A DNA stretch of 64,000 nt from Halocatena marina. GTDB lineage: Archaea > Halobacteriota > Halobacteria > Halobacteriales > Haloarculaceae. The position numbers were made by a program, and so were the translations under genes. Location: positions 3,410,001 to 3,474,000 of the forward strand of contig NZ_JALLPK010000001.1 of NCBI RefSeq assembly GCF_023276375.1, in the 5' to 3' direction. This document shows positions 17,656 through 26,976 of this stretch, in pieces (position 1 is the first letter of the stretch; each line of letters starts with the position of its first letter). The notes beneath the pieces are model-generated. The model was not told where the DNA came from. It made no database searches and saw only the letters and a list, made by a program, of their open reading frames with translations.

Positions 17656-19998
17656 GTGAACGTCGCAGAGCGGCTTCCGGAGTTTGCCGACGCTTTTCCG
17701 TTCGAATCGTTCAATCGGATGCAGTCAGCGGCGCTCCCGGCTATCTTAGAGCGCGATGAGAACGTCGTCGTCAGTGCTCCCACCGCGTCGGGGAAGACCG
17801 CGCTCGCCGAACTTGCCATCTGCAAGACGCTCGAACAGGGTGGGACAGCGCTCTTTCTTGCTCCCCTCCGCGCGCTCACGAACGAGAAAGAGCGCGAATG
17901 GGAGCGATTCGAGGCGCTTGGCTACTCTGTCTACGTCGTCACAGGCGAGCGCGACCTCAATCCACGCCGAGCAGAGCGCGCTGATATTCTCGTGATGACG
18001 CCCGAGAAGGCCGACTCCGCGACACGAAAACACGAATCGACCCGGTACCAATTCGTCCGCGATGTCGATTGCTGTGTCATCGACGAGGTGCATCTCCTCG
18101 ATTCTGACCGACGTGGAAGCGTTCTCGAAGTCACCGTTTCGCGTCTCCGACGGCTCTGTGATCCCCGTATTGTCGCACTTTCGGCGACGATGCAGAACGT
18201 CGATGACGTGGCCGCGTGGCTCGATGCGGTGCCAGAGACGACACTCGAATTCGGTTCGGAGTATCGTCCGATTCCGCTCTCAGCGGAGGTACGAACCTAC
18301 ACGCACGGAGAGAATCCGTTTGCCGATAAGTACCGTCGGTTGTACCGCGCGCTCGATCTCGCAGAGCCACACATCCGCGACGGCGGTCAAGCGCTCGTGT
18401 TTGTCGCCTCGCGTCAGGATACGAGACAGGCAGCTGGAAAGGCACGCGATGAACTTTCCTCGCGGGACGTGCCGATGGGTGCGCGTGGCGATTTCGACTT
18501 TCATACTGAAACGCAGGTCCTCACGAACGAGACGCTCCGTAAGTCCGTGCTCGACGGCGTTGGCTTCCACCACGCGGGGCTGTCCCGTGAGGACAAAAAT
18601 CACGTCGAAGAGTGGTTTCGTCGCGGCGACGTTCAGCTGCTCTTCTCGACATCGACGCTCGCGTGGGGCGTGAATCTCCCGGCCCGCTGTGTCGTTATCC
18701 GCGATACCAAGCTCCACGATCCGCTCGAAGGCGAAGTCGACATGAGTCCGCTTGATGTGCTCCAGATGCTCGGCCGGGCGGGACGGCCGGGCTACGACGA
18801 CGCCGGATACGCCTACGTCGTCTGTGACAGTGTGGACGCGAACACGTACCGGACGCTCCTCCGTGAGGGGAAACCGATCGAATCTCGGCTTGCAGAGGAT
18901 CTCGCTGCACATCTCAACGCTGAAATCGCGCTTGGAACGATTCGAGATCTCGACGATGTGGTTGATTGGATCGAAACCACGTTTTACTTCGTCCGCGCAC
19001 AGCGCGCACCCGAAGCATACGACTCCGGAACGCGGTTACGTGAGCGGCTTCGTGAGACGCTTTCGACGCTCGTAACAGACGGTTTCGTCGAGACTGATGA
19101 TGAGCTTCGAATCGAGGCGACACCCCTTGGACAACTCACATCCCGGTACTACCTCCGACTCGATACTGCCACCCGCTTTGGAGCACTTTGTGAGAACGAG
19201 CGCGACTCTCTGTCCGAAGACGCTCTTCTCGAAGCTGTCGCTGGTGCGGCGGAGTTCGACAGCGTGAGCGCGCGACAGCACGAGCGTGAAGCCATCGCTG
19301 CCGTTCTCTCGCAGACTGAGTTGGAAGACCCGAGCCACCGCAAAGTGCTCGCAATCCTCCGAGCGAGCACGACCGGCTCTACGCCCGCCGATCTCCAGAG
19401 CGATGCGTGGGTCATCCGGCACAACGCTCTCCGCCTGCTGGCGGCACTGCAGGAGTTTCTCGATCGATTTTCCGGCCCGTTCGCCGCAAACCTTGCTCGC
19501 CGCGTTGAGGCACGCATCGAGAACGCGATCAGCGCCGCTTCCGTTGGTCTCACAGCAATCGACGGCGTCGGTTCTGGTCGAGCAAAGACGTTGGCGCGAG
19601 CAGGTATGTCGACCCCTACTGATGTCGTGGAGGCAGAGATCGATGGTCTCGTCCGAGCGGGTCTCTCTGAAGGGATCGCAGAACGCGTCTTCGAGAGCGC
19701 CTGTGACCTCCCCACTGTTGCCATCGATTGGGGCGCATTTCCCGATACGATCCCTGCAGGTGAGAACGATCTTCGAGAGGTGACCGTCAGAACGACCGCC
19801 GGGAGCGCACGGGCTGGCATCGATGTCACCGTAAACGACGTACCAATGACGGATACTGCTACGTATCTCGGCGAGGCGACCGTTCCGGTGGGGGTCTTCG
19901 GCGGTAATGCCAGGGAACTCGAATACGAAATCACCGTCTGCTTTCCCAATTTACCACTCCGACCGGTCTCAGAATCGAAAACAGTCAAGGTCGTATAA
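17656..19998 (+). CDS. Ski2-like superfamily 2 DNA helicase, Hel308 group
   Basis: A 780-residue ATP-dependent helicase of the Hel308/Ski2-like group, which acts at stalled replication forks and in recombination. From the GTG at 17656: Q-motif region SFNRMQSAALPAI (18-30), Walker A SAPTASGKT (40-48), DEVH box (143-146, VIDEVHLLDSD), motif III LSATMQN, motif IV-VI with STSTLAWGVNLPARCVVI and QMLGRAGRPGYDD. A winged-helix and ratchet region follow, then a helix-hairpin-helix (AIDGVGSGRAKTLARAG, about 640) and a beta-rich end. The GTG start is chosen because related proteins begin NVAxRLPEFADAFPF; upstream residues are unlike the family. Haloarchaea carry a second Hel308 paralogue, so the exact duty is open. 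Confidence 0.88.
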   Translation: MNVAERLPEFADAFPFESFNRMQSAALPAILERDENVVVSAPTASGKTALAELAICKTLEQGGTALFLAPLRALTNEKEREWERFEALGYSVYVVTGERDLNPRRAERADILVMTPEKADSATRKHESTRYQFVRDVDCCVIDEVHLLDSDRRGSVLEVTVSRLRRLCDPRIVALSATMQNVDDVAAWLDAVPETTLEFGSEYRPIPLSAEVRTYTHGENPFADKYRRLYRALDLAEPHIRDGGQALVFVASRQDTRQAAGKARDELSSRDVPMGARGDFDFHTETQVLTNETLRKSVLDGVGFHHAGLSREDKNHVEEWFRRGDVQLLFSTSTLAWGVNLPARCVVIRDTKLHDPLEGEVDMSPLDVLQMLGRAGRPGYDDAGYAYVVCDSVDANTYRTLLREGKPIESRLAEDLAAHLNAEIALGTIRDLDDVVDWIETTFYFVRAQRAPEAYDSGTRLRERLRETLSTLVTDGFVETDDELRIEATPLGQLTSRYYLRLDTATRFGALCENERDSLSEDALLEAVAGAAEFDSVSARQHEREAIAAVLSQTELEDPSHRKVLAILRASTTGSTPADLQSDAWVIRHNALRLLAALQEFLDRFSGPFAANLARRVEARIENAISAASVGLTAIDGVGSGRAKTLARAGMSTPTDVVEAEIDGLVRAGLSEGIAERVFESACDLPTVAIDWGAFPDTIPAGENDLREVTVRTTAGSARAGIDVTVNDVPMTDTATYLGEATVPVGVFGGNARELEYEITVCFPNLPLRPVSESKTVKVV

Positions 19999-20032
19999 GC
20001 GATCGTCTGCCTCTCACTGCCCGTCTATCGAT

Positions 20033-21700
20033 TTATTTCGACATCGGAATCCAGTTTCCAGCACCGTCAGCGCAGTACGGTGTCCATGGGTTGGGTTTCG
20101 TATCCCAGACCGTCGCTCCCATCGCATTCGCGTACTCGCCGTGACCATTCCACTCACCACTCACTCGAGGGTCTCCTCCGTTCGTTCCTTGTCGATTGAG
20201 GAGCGTTCGCCGACCGTCGTCTCGGAGGCTCGACAGCGTCACTCCGCGAACGCTATCGAGCACCGTTCCGACAGCATTCGCATTGACGACGATCTGCCAC
20301 GGCTGAGAACCGTGACACGAGACATTCGAGAGAACGTTTCGCTCACCAGAGATGTGTGCAGCGACCCTGCTCGCATTGTTGGACGACTGGGCGATTGAGA
20401 CACCAGTGAGGCGACAATCGGTTCCCGAGCAGTCGATCGCTGGTGTTCCCGAACCGCTCTCAGCGAAGCCAGAGACGGTGAGGTTTTCTATCGACAGGCC
20501 AGTCCCGCTCAGACGGACCGCCTCGTCAGTCGCGTTTGAGACGCCGATATTCGAGTACTGCGAGCGGGTTCCCTGCGTGACGATGCCGGTCTTCGAATCC
20601 GTGATCGTGATGTTCGTGAACACATTTTTTTTCACGTCCCGCTCGCGGATGGCGGCTCCACTGCCTGACTGCGTGATATACATGTCGGAGATCGCGTTGG
20701 TAACGCCTTTCACATCGATACCGGGTGAGCAGTTGACCATCGAGACACCCGTAACCTGGCTGTAGCTCGGCCTGAGATGGATTCCTCCGCTCTTTCCGGT
20801 GACAAGGTGAAGATCCGAGAGCTTCAGTCGCGTTCCACCACCAAGGTAGATGTTCCAACCGAAGTTGTTCTCTACCCAACTGTTTCGGATACGAGTCCCC
20901 GACGTGGACGCTTCGAGATGCATTCCGTCCCCCCACGAGTACCGAACGATCAGATTCTCGTATATCGTATCGATGATATTTCCTGTGCCGTGAATGAGGT
21001 GTCCGTTCGAGCGGTTGTCCGAATCCGGATGGTGACCGAACACCCCCATATCGCTGACGCCGCCGAAGTTCCCCGATTTCTCGCTATCGAACGTGATGAG
21101 TGAACCCTCAGTGCCGTCATCAATCAGCGACGTCGTCCGAACGCCCGCACCCGTGAGATACACTGCGGTCTGCTCGTAGTCCGTATCCGTTGGTGTTTGT
21201 AGTCCTCCTGACGTGTAGTTTCCAGCGTCGAAGTAGACCATTCCACCTTCGGGCAACAGGCCGTTTTCGAGTACCCATCGATCGTCGGGCGTGCCGCTTC
21301 CCTCCGTTGCATGTCGTGAGGCGAAACGGACGCCGTTGATAGACGCAAACGAGGCGTCCTGAACGTATCTATCCGTGAGATGCCATCCGCCGTCATACCA
21401 CGTGTACAGCGCTCCGTTCTGTCGTCCTTGATTGACGAAATATTCGTGACCGGGCTGTTCGCCCGTCTTGGGCCGGGCAGAGAGCGATCCGGCCCATCGC
21501 GGTGCGTCTGTAACCATCTGTGGTTTATCTATCTGTTCCGGTGTCCGTGTTGGCGCTCTGCTCTCACGATTGGCAGTCTCTGTTGCCGTGTCCTGTTTGC
21601 CGAAATCTGGCAGCAATGAACAGCCCGCAATCGAACCCATCCCTACTGTCGCTCCAACCAGCAACGACCGTCGTCTATATTTTAGCGGCTCTCCGGGCAT
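20033..21700 (-). CDS. secreted lipoprotein with right-handed beta-helix domain
   Basis: A 555-residue exported protein. The N-terminus has a twin-arginine motif (KYRRRSLLVGATVGMG) and a lipobox (SIAGC near residue 28). Residues about 35-150 contain a module with NGALYTWYDGGWHL. From about 150 to 500 the repeating pattern of short beta strands with Asn, Gly and Ser turns (NIIDTIYENLIVRYSWGDG, IRNSWVENNFGWNIYLGG) is that of pectate-lyase-like parallel beta-helices. Such domains bind or cut surface polysaccharides. No catalytic triad is identified. It is convergent with the helicase gene and divergent from the NucS-domain gene. Confidence 0.8.
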   Translation of the reverse strand: MPGEPLKYRRRSLLVGATVGMGSIAGCSLLPDFGKQDTATETANRESRAPTRTPEQIDKPQMVTDAPRWAGSLSARPKTGEQPGHEYFVNQGRQNGALYTWYDGGWHLTDRYVQDASFASINGVRFASRHATEGSGTPDDRWVLENGLLPEGGMVYFDAGNYTSGGLQTPTDTDYEQTAVYLTGAGVRTTSLIDDGTEGSLITFDSEKSGNFGGVSDMGVFGHHPDSDNRSNGHLIHGTGNIIDTIYENLIVRYSWGDGMHLEASTSGTRIRNSWVENNFGWNIYLGGGTRLKLSDLHLVTGKSGGIHLRPSYSQVTGVSMVNCSPGIDVKGVTNAISDMYITQSGSGAAIRERDVKKNVFTNITITDSKTGIVTQGTRSQYSNIGVSNATDEAVRLSGTGLSIENLTVSGFAESGSGTPAIDCSGTDCRLTGVSIAQSSNNASRVAAHISGERNVLSNVSCHGSQPWQIVVNANAVGTVLDSVRGVTLSSLRDDGRRTLLNRQGTNGGDPRVSGEWNGHGEYANAMGATVWDTKPNPWTPYCADGAGNWIPMSK

Positions 21701-21845
21701 TTACGCATATCCTCGTACATACCGGTAAGGGCTTTTTGGCCACCGGCAAATATTTATTCATTACTAAACACATGAATTTATATCTTTATTATTAGATTAG
21801 AATAACCACGAATGTTTATACAGGAGATCGATCCCACTGACAGTG

Positions 21846-22622
21846 ATGACCAACCGAATTCGTGTGTTTGCTGGCGAGTGCACGGCGGAGTTTGAGGGGA
21901 CCCGTGACCGGACTTCTCGTGGCATCATCGTCGCGTTAGTCAAACCTGACAACACAGTTCTCGTTCACGATAGCAACGGCTATTCTCCTGTCGCGTGGCT
22001 CACTCGTCCAGCCTCTCTCACGATCGATCACAGCGACGGAACGACAATCGAAGCGCGCGATGGGGAGCAGCAACTGCAGATTCGCTTTCACGAGATGTAC
22101 GAAAAGTCGACGTATCCGGGAAGCGTCGCTGGGGTACCAGTTGGAACGTGTTCAGCGACGGGTGAGGCTCTCGTTCGTTGTCGAGGATCGGTCGTGAACG
22201 TCGAAACTGGGAGGGAGTACGACATTTCGAGCGGGGCGGTCGTGCTTGACGAGCACTGTCGTGACTGCGGTCTCCCGTTGATACGCGTCGAACGTGGATC
22301 ACGCTTTGAGGTGTGTCTCGACCGAGCGTGTGAATCGATCGATAGCGCCGTTATCAGTGCGTTCGATCGCACATGGTCGTGTCCCGAGTGCGGCGATGCC
22401 CTCCGCATTCGCCAGTCCGGTGATCTCATCGTCCGCTGTGATTCACAATCAAACGGAGTTTCGATAGACGGACAGCACTGTGAGACAGAGTTTGAATTTC
22501 CGAACGGAGTCGTTGTGGGAACGTGTACATGTGGACTGCCGGTATTCGAGACGGAGGACGGACGATCCGTCTCTCCCTGCTCTGAGCAGTCGTGTGATAT
22601 GTTGAATTATATTGATAGCTAG
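21846..22622 (+). CDS. NucS N-terminal-domain protein with C4 zinc fingers
   Basis: 258 residues from the ATG at 21846 (a GTG lies three bases earlier). The first half resembles the N-terminal DNA-binding domain of the mismatch endonuclease NucS: RGIIVALVKPDNTVLVHDSNG, then GYSPVAWLTRPASL. The NucS nuclease domain with its acidic and lysine active site is absent. In its place are three topoisomerase-type C4 zinc fingers: C-x2-C...C-x4-C starting at CRDCGLP (about 138), at CPECGDA (about 179) and at CTCGLPV (about 222). It probably binds DNA without cutting it. It precedes endA by 75 bp on the same strand. Function not established. Confidence 0.78.
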   Translation: MTNRIRVFAGECTAEFEGTRDRTSRGIIVALVKPDNTVLVHDSNGYSPVAWLTRPASLTIDHSDGTTIEARDGEQQLQIRFHEMYEKSTYPGSVAGVPVGTCSATGEALVRCRGSVVNVETGREYDISSGAVVLDEHCRDCGLPLIRVERGSRFEVCLDRACESIDSAVISAFDRTWSCPECGDALRIRQSGDLIVRCDSQSNGVSIDGQHCETEFEFPNGVVVGTCTCGLPVFETEDGRSVSPCSEQSCDMLNYIDS

Positions 22623-22697
22623 TACATATCACTGTCACGTTGGTATTGTTCTGTGGATAATCACAGTCGCTTTGTCCGTCGGCCATCGAGTAGCGCT

Positions 22698-23726
22698 ATG
22701 CAGGGTTCGCTGGAGGGCGATACGGTTCATGTTCCGGCCCCATCTCGTGAGCGGTTTTACGACAACCGTGGGTACGGCCATCCGCGCGGGAATGCGCTCG
22801 CGCTCTCGCCCGTCGAGGCGGCGCATCTCCTCTACCGCGGTGACCTCGAAATGGTGGATGAAATGGGATTTCGATCCTTTCTCGCGACGACGGACACACT
22901 TGTCCGGTTTCTCGTGTACAAGGATTTGCGCGACCGTGGTTTCTACCTGTCGCCCGCACGCGAGGGATGGATCGGCTCCGATGAGGCATCTGGTGCCGAT
23001 TTCGTCGTCTACCCGCGCGGGAACGGGCCATGGGACGGTGCAGTCGAGTATCGAATTCGCGTCCTCGGTGAGCGTGAAACCATTTCGGCTGCCTCGCTCG
23101 ATGGAACGTTAGCGGTCGTCGACGAGGAGAGCGAAATCACGTATCTCTCGGTCGAACGACCAGACGTGACCGGTACCACCGACCACGACCTCCCACAGAA
23201 CGTTCCCGGTATGCTTCTCGCAGATCGCGTCATGCTGTGGGATCCACCGGCTGCACTCTACGAGAAGGCGTTCTACGGCCAGCCGCTCGAAGCCAGTAGT
23301 GCAGGCAGTTCGAGTCCGAGTCCGATCCATTGTTCACTCGTCGAAACCGCCCATCTCTCCGAGCGGGGAATCGTCCGCGTCGATGCGGGTCTCGAAGGCA
23401 TTATCGAGCGGGGACGGGCCGTCGAAGGCGAACGATTCGACCGCCGTCGGGCCGTCTACAGCGCGCTCCGAGACGGAGGCGCCGTCCCGAAGACTGGGTA
23501 CAAGTTCGGTGCTGACTTCCGTACCTACGCGAACGTCGATAGCGTCGATGATCTCGGCCACTCTGAACAACTCGTACGAGTACTGCCACAGGATCACTCA
23601 TTCTCCCCACGCGACCTCGCCCTCGATGTCCGTCTCGCCCATGGTGTGCGCAAACGAATGGTTTTTGCGCTGACCGATGCGACAGGCGAAATAGACTGGC
23701 GCTCGGTCAGTCGACTCACACCATGA
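22698..23726 (+). CDS. endA: tRNA-splicing endonuclease EndA
   Basis: Cuts introns out of pre-tRNAs at bulge-helix-bulge motifs. The 342-residue length is that of the haloarchaeal form in which two endonuclease repeats are fused and pair as a dimer. The active C-terminal repeat shows PKTGYKFGADFRTYAN (catalytic Tyr region), GHSEQLVRVLP (catalytic His) and VRLAHGVRKRMVFAL (catalytic Lys). The N-terminal repeat keeps the fold (RFLVYKDLRDRGFYLSPAR) but is degenerate. The ATG at 22698 gives MQGSLEGDTV. The stop overlaps the trpS start (ATGA), so the two genes are translationally coupled. In haloarchaea the tRNA-Trp precursor has a well-known intron, which makes the pairing meaningful. Confidence 0.95.
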   Translation: MQGSLEGDTVHVPAPSRERFYDNRGYGHPRGNALALSPVEAAHLLYRGDLEMVDEMGFRSFLATTDTLVRFLVYKDLRDRGFYLSPAREGWIGSDEASGADFVVYPRGNGPWDGAVEYRIRVLGERETISAASLDGTLAVVDEESEITYLSVERPDVTGTTDHDLPQNVPGMLLADRVMLWDPPAALYEKAFYGQPLEASSAGSSSPSPIHCSLVETAHLSERGIVRVDAGLEGIIERGRAVEGERFDRRRAVYSALRDGGAVPKTGYKFGADFRTYANVDSVDDLGHSEQLVRVLPQDHSFSPRDLALDVRLAHGVRKRMVFALTDATGEIDWRSVSRLTP

Positions 23727-25375
23727 GCGAAGAGACTCACGAACACGAACACAAACGCGATCAGGATCAGGATCGGGACCCAGATCTGAAACGAGACGCA
23801 GGTCGGGACTACGATCACAGTCGGGAGACGGAGTCAGAATCGGCCGAGAGAGAGAGTGAAGTCGAGAGAAGAACCGTGACAGACGGTGGAACAGCAGGAG
23901 CCGACGATGTCACGCTCGATCCGTGGGGATCTTCGACTGTTGCTGATTACCGCAAGCTGTTCGAAGAGTTCGGAATCGAGTCATTCGATGAGGTGCTCCC
24001 CGAGGTTCCGAATCCCCACTATCTGATGCGCCGTGGAGTCATCTTCGGTCATCGAGATTATCCTCGCGTCCTCGATGGATTCGAGCCAGGGGATGCAGCC
24101 GTTCTCTCGGGATTCATGCCGACGGGCGATCCCCACATCGGCCACAAACTCGTCTTCGATGAGATCATCTGGCACCAACAGCAGGGCGCGGACGCCTACG
24201 GACTCATTGCTGACCTCGAAGCGCACTCTGCTCGTGGACTCGACTGGGATGAAATTGACGAGCACGCCCGCGATTATCTCCTCTCGCTGCTCGCGCTCGG
24301 CTTCGACCCCGAAGAGGGAGAACTGTATCGCCAATCGACGAATCGAACGGTGCAGGATCTCGCGTTCGAGCTGGGTATCGAGACGAATATCTCCGAACTG
24401 CAGTCTATCTACGGCTTCGACGGTGAAACCGACGTTTCGCACATGCAAAGCGTCGTCACCCAGATGGCTGATATCCTTTATCCACAGCTCGAGGAACCGA
24501 AACCCACCGTCATTCCCGTCGGCCCCGACCAAGACCCTCACGTTCGGCTCGCACGAGATCTTGCCGCCCGAATGCGTTCGTTCAAAGTCACCGAGGCGTA
24601 CGCGAGCTTCGAGACAAACGCAGCCGAACACGCGCTCATCGAGGACGCATACGAGGCACTCGGCGGCGAATCGACATCAGATTCGGACCCGATCCGCTGT
24701 GTTGCGGCCGCGGAATGGCTCTCGGAGCACCACGACGCGCCTAATGTCGAGGAGAGCTTACGTGCTGCTGGAAAGGAACCGCTCCGACCACGAGTGCGAT
24801 TTCTCGATCGGAACGCAACGGAGGAGGCGTTCACGGCGCTCATCGAAGCGATCGACGGTGAAAAGCGCGTGTATGAGGGCCACATTGACGTATTCGACTC
24901 TTCCCGTGAAGACGCGGCGGCACTCGCCCGCGAAATCGAGGTCGAGCACGAGGGGTACGGATTCTATCCGCCGTCATCCATCTATCACCGGTTCATGACT
25001 GGGTTGACTGGTGGAAAGATGTCCTCCTCGATTCCGTCGAGCCACATTAGTCTGCTCGACGATCCCGAAGACGGGTACGAAAAGGTGAAAGCAGCGACGA
25101 CCGGTGGACGAGAAACCGCCGAACGCCAGCGTGAACTCGGTGGCGAGGCCGACAAATGCCCGGTGTACGAACTCTATGCCTACCTGCTCGCTGCGGACGA
25201 CGACGAATTCGCCAAAATGGTGTACGACGAATGCGTGGGTGGCGAGCGCCTCTGTGGCGATTGTAAGGAACAGGCAGCACAACTGATGCAGGAGTTCCTC
25301 AGGGAACATCAGGAAAAGCGTGAAGAGGCAAAAGCAGTGCTCGAATCTCTCGATCTCGATCTGGGACTGGACTAA
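23723..25375 (+). CDS. trpS: tryptophanyl-tRNA synthetase
   Basis: Charges tRNA-Trp with tryptophan. Class I motifs are seen: the HIGH motif in GFMPTGDPHIGHK (near residue 133) and the KMSKS equivalent GGKMSSS (near 432). The remaining 550-residue frame is the archaeal/eukaryotic form. The first 55-60 residues are a highly charged low-complexity stretch (HEHEHKRDQDQDRD and similar), unusual for the family. An alternative GTG start at 23876 would begin VTDGGTAGADDVTLDPWG and remove it. I keep the ATG because it overlaps the endA stop. The C-terminal CVGGERLCGDCKEQ segment has cysteines that may bind zinc. Confidence 0.95.
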   Translation: MSEETHEHEHKRDQDQDRDPDLKRDAGRDYDHSRETESESAERESEVERRTVTDGGTAGADDVTLDPWGSSTVADYRKLFEEFGIESFDEVLPEVPNPHYLMRRGVIFGHRDYPRVLDGFEPGDAAVLSGFMPTGDPHIGHKLVFDEIIWHQQQGADAYGLIADLEAHSARGLDWDEIDEHARDYLLSLLALGFDPEEGELYRQSTNRTVQDLAFELGIETNISELQSIYGFDGETDVSHMQSVVTQMADILYPQLEEPKPTVIPVGPDQDPHVRLARDLAARMRSFKVTEAYASFETNAAEHALIEDAYEALGGESTSDSDPIRCVAAAEWLSEHHDAPNVEESLRAAGKEPLRPRVRFLDRNATEEAFTALIEAIDGEKRVYEGHIDVFDSSREDAAALAREIEVEHEGYGFYPPSSIYHRFMTGLTGGKMSSSIPSSHISLLDDPEDGYEKVKAATTGGRETAERQRELGGEADKCPVYELYAYLLAADDDEFAKMVYDECVGGERLCGDCKEQAAQLMQEFLREHQEKREEAKAVLESLDLDLGLD

Positions 25376-25415
25376 AGAAAATAATCTATCTGGGTATTGG
25401 TATGTGTCGGTGTGA

Positions 25416-25757
25416 TCACTGCCATTCTTCGAGCCACAGGATTTGATTGGCAAGCTCATCGGTGATCAGATGCCTATCGATTCGGCGAATTGCCCGAACG
25501 AACGCTCCAACGGGTAGATTATGGTTCGTATACATGATGATCCCTGCGTGCTCGTGGATCTGTCCAAGACGGACGAAATCACGATCATTTGAAATAATTA
25601 TCCGATCCTCTTCCACGCAGGTAGAGAGGTGTGTCTCGTCAGCTATGCCGCTCGTATAGTCAATACCCACAGCATGAACATCATATCCGTTGGATAGGAG
25701 AGCACGGACGTACGCCCGATCGACATGCTCGTCAGCGAGAAATGTAAGATGATCCAT
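25416..25757 (-). CDS. DUF5615 PIN-like toxin
   Basis: 113 residues, probably the ribonuclease toxin of a type II toxin-antitoxin pair. The PIN-like acidic residues are D9/E10 in FLADEHVDRAYVRAL and the NDRDF signature at 57-61, typical for DUF5615 proteins. The gene follows its DUF433 partner by 11 bp in the same direction. No membrane segment. The toxin role is inferred from the family and pairing; target RNA unknown. Confidence 0.8.
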   Translation of the reverse strand: MDHLTFLADEHVDRAYVRALLSNGYDVHAVGIDYTSGIADETHLSTCVEEDRIIISNDRDFVRLGQIHEHAGIIMYTNHNLPVGAFVRAIRRIDRHLITDELANQILWLEEWQ

Positions 25758-25768
25758 TTGAGGTACGA

Positions 25769-26047
25769 CTACTGCTCGATCGTTTCCGGCGGAGACAGAG
25801 CGACGTCTTCTAATTCGGTCTCAAGTTCGCGGTGACGTGCTCGAATAGCGTTCATTTCCTCTATGTGGTCGTAGTAATACCCAAGCGCGTGATATATATC
25901 CGCGAGCGAGAGATCGAGCTGATCGGCGATATATTCTGGTGACTGATCGGCTTCGATAACCCGATCGGCTATCTGAAGCACGCTGATTCGACGTCCTTCT
26001 AGACGTGGTTCTCCTCCGAGGACAGCATCGGTTTGGACGATGCTCAT
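25769..26047 (-). CDS. DUF433 antitoxin
   Basis: 92 residues, homologous to the DUF433 antitoxins that partner DUF5615 toxins. The GGEPRLEGRRISVLQIADRVI start with the following helix-turn-helix (SPEYIADQLDLSLADIYHALGYYYDH) is the family signature. The helix-turn-helix should bind the operon's own promoter, and the C-terminal tail (RARHRELETELEDVALSP) likely wraps the toxin. It is the first gene of the two-gene unit, with a short AT-rich promoter at 26048-26140. Confidence 0.82.
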   Translation of the reverse strand: MSIVQTDAVLGGEPRLEGRRISVLQIADRVIEADQSPEYIADQLDLSLADIYHALGYYYDHIEEMNAIRARHRELETELEDVALSPPETIEQ

Positions 26048-26182
26048 ATGCTGTAGTTATTCGACAAGACGCATAAACCTTCGTTCGCTTCTGTGAACCC
26101 CTCTTGGAACTGCTCCGTGCTTTATTAATAATGTTCACGATCGAACTCTGAACGTCCTGTTGATTCCCCTATTATGGCTGAC

Positions 26183-26665
26183 TCAGACAGTAGCTGCGTG
26201 ATGGTTGCCCCCGTAGTGAACCGTATATCGAAGTAATCCGGCGCTCCCGAGAAGAAACAGAATACCCAGACCGATGAGAACGAAATTCACTTCCCCTAGA
26301 ATGAGCATGAGAATGCCGAGAAAAAGGGCCTGCAGACCAACAATACTGAACACTGCGGCAAGGGGGACAGCTACATCACTGAGTGGAGACTGGCCGGGAT
26401 CGCCGATGTTGAACTGCTGTCTGAGAATTTGAGCGAATACGCCCGTAAACACAGCCAGTACGACGATGTACAGGACTTGTCCAATGAAAAATTCCGGTTG
26501 AGGGAGACCCGGTGCGAATGTATTCTGAAATCCATCATACCACATGAGGAGCAGATAACCAGGAAGAGGAATCACTGGCGTCGCAGCAGAGAAAATCCCC
26601 AGGATAACGAACGAAATGATGGCGTCCACACCGACTGATTTTCGATGAATAATATCATAAACCAT
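26183..26665 (-). CDS. small four-helix membrane protein, unknown
   Basis: 160 residues when started at the ATG at 26665 (MVYDIIHRKSVG); the longer frame adds unlikely sequence. Four hydrophobic helices are visible (about 14-40, 57-78, 92-120 and 123-146). A Pro-rich turn (TPVIPLPGY) follows the first helix. The C-terminus is His-rich (VHYGGNHHAATV). I recognise no family. It stands alone, downstream of the PhoU/TrkA-C gene in the same direction. Confidence 0.6.
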   Translation of the reverse strand: MVYDIIHRKSVGVDAIISFVILGIFSAATPVIPLPGYLLLMWYDGFQNTFAPGLPQPEFFIGQVLYIVVLAVFTGVFAQILRQQFNIGDPGQSPLSDVAVPLAAVFSIVGLQALFLGILMLILGEVNFVLIGLGILFLLGSAGLLRYTVHYGGNHHAATV

Positions 26666-26976
26666 GTTAAGTAAGTAGTTAATTGATGTGATAAACCTAT
26701 CCTCTGTGCATCTATATTGGAGGGTGATACTGTGAACGAGGTTAGGAGAAGATCGTTCTATGCGTGTGTGAAGAATACTGGTCACCATAGACCAGATTAA
26801 CATGCTTACTCCTGGGTAGCGGTGGGTGGTTGTCACCGAGGAACCTAACGTGGTTGACCCACATCGAATCCACACTGCGTACAACTAAAACATACTGGAG
26901 AAGCCACTCTTGAAATGTTCTAATCAGAATCAAATTAAATGTATCGCTGGTTAAACTCGAACAAGGTGTACTATCA
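26666..26976. other. intergenic, nothing recognised
   Basis: No reading frame with coding character is found in these 311 bases. The stretch is AT-rich at both ends and more mixed in the middle (26720-26890). It should contain the promoter of the small membrane protein and the 3' end of the PhoU/TrkA-C transcript. Confidence 0.45.

Noticed and set aside
22612..23112. Plus-strand 166-codon frame across endA
   Set aside because: It overlaps endA in another frame and has the Arg/Ser-rich composition typical of shadow frames in GC-rich genes.
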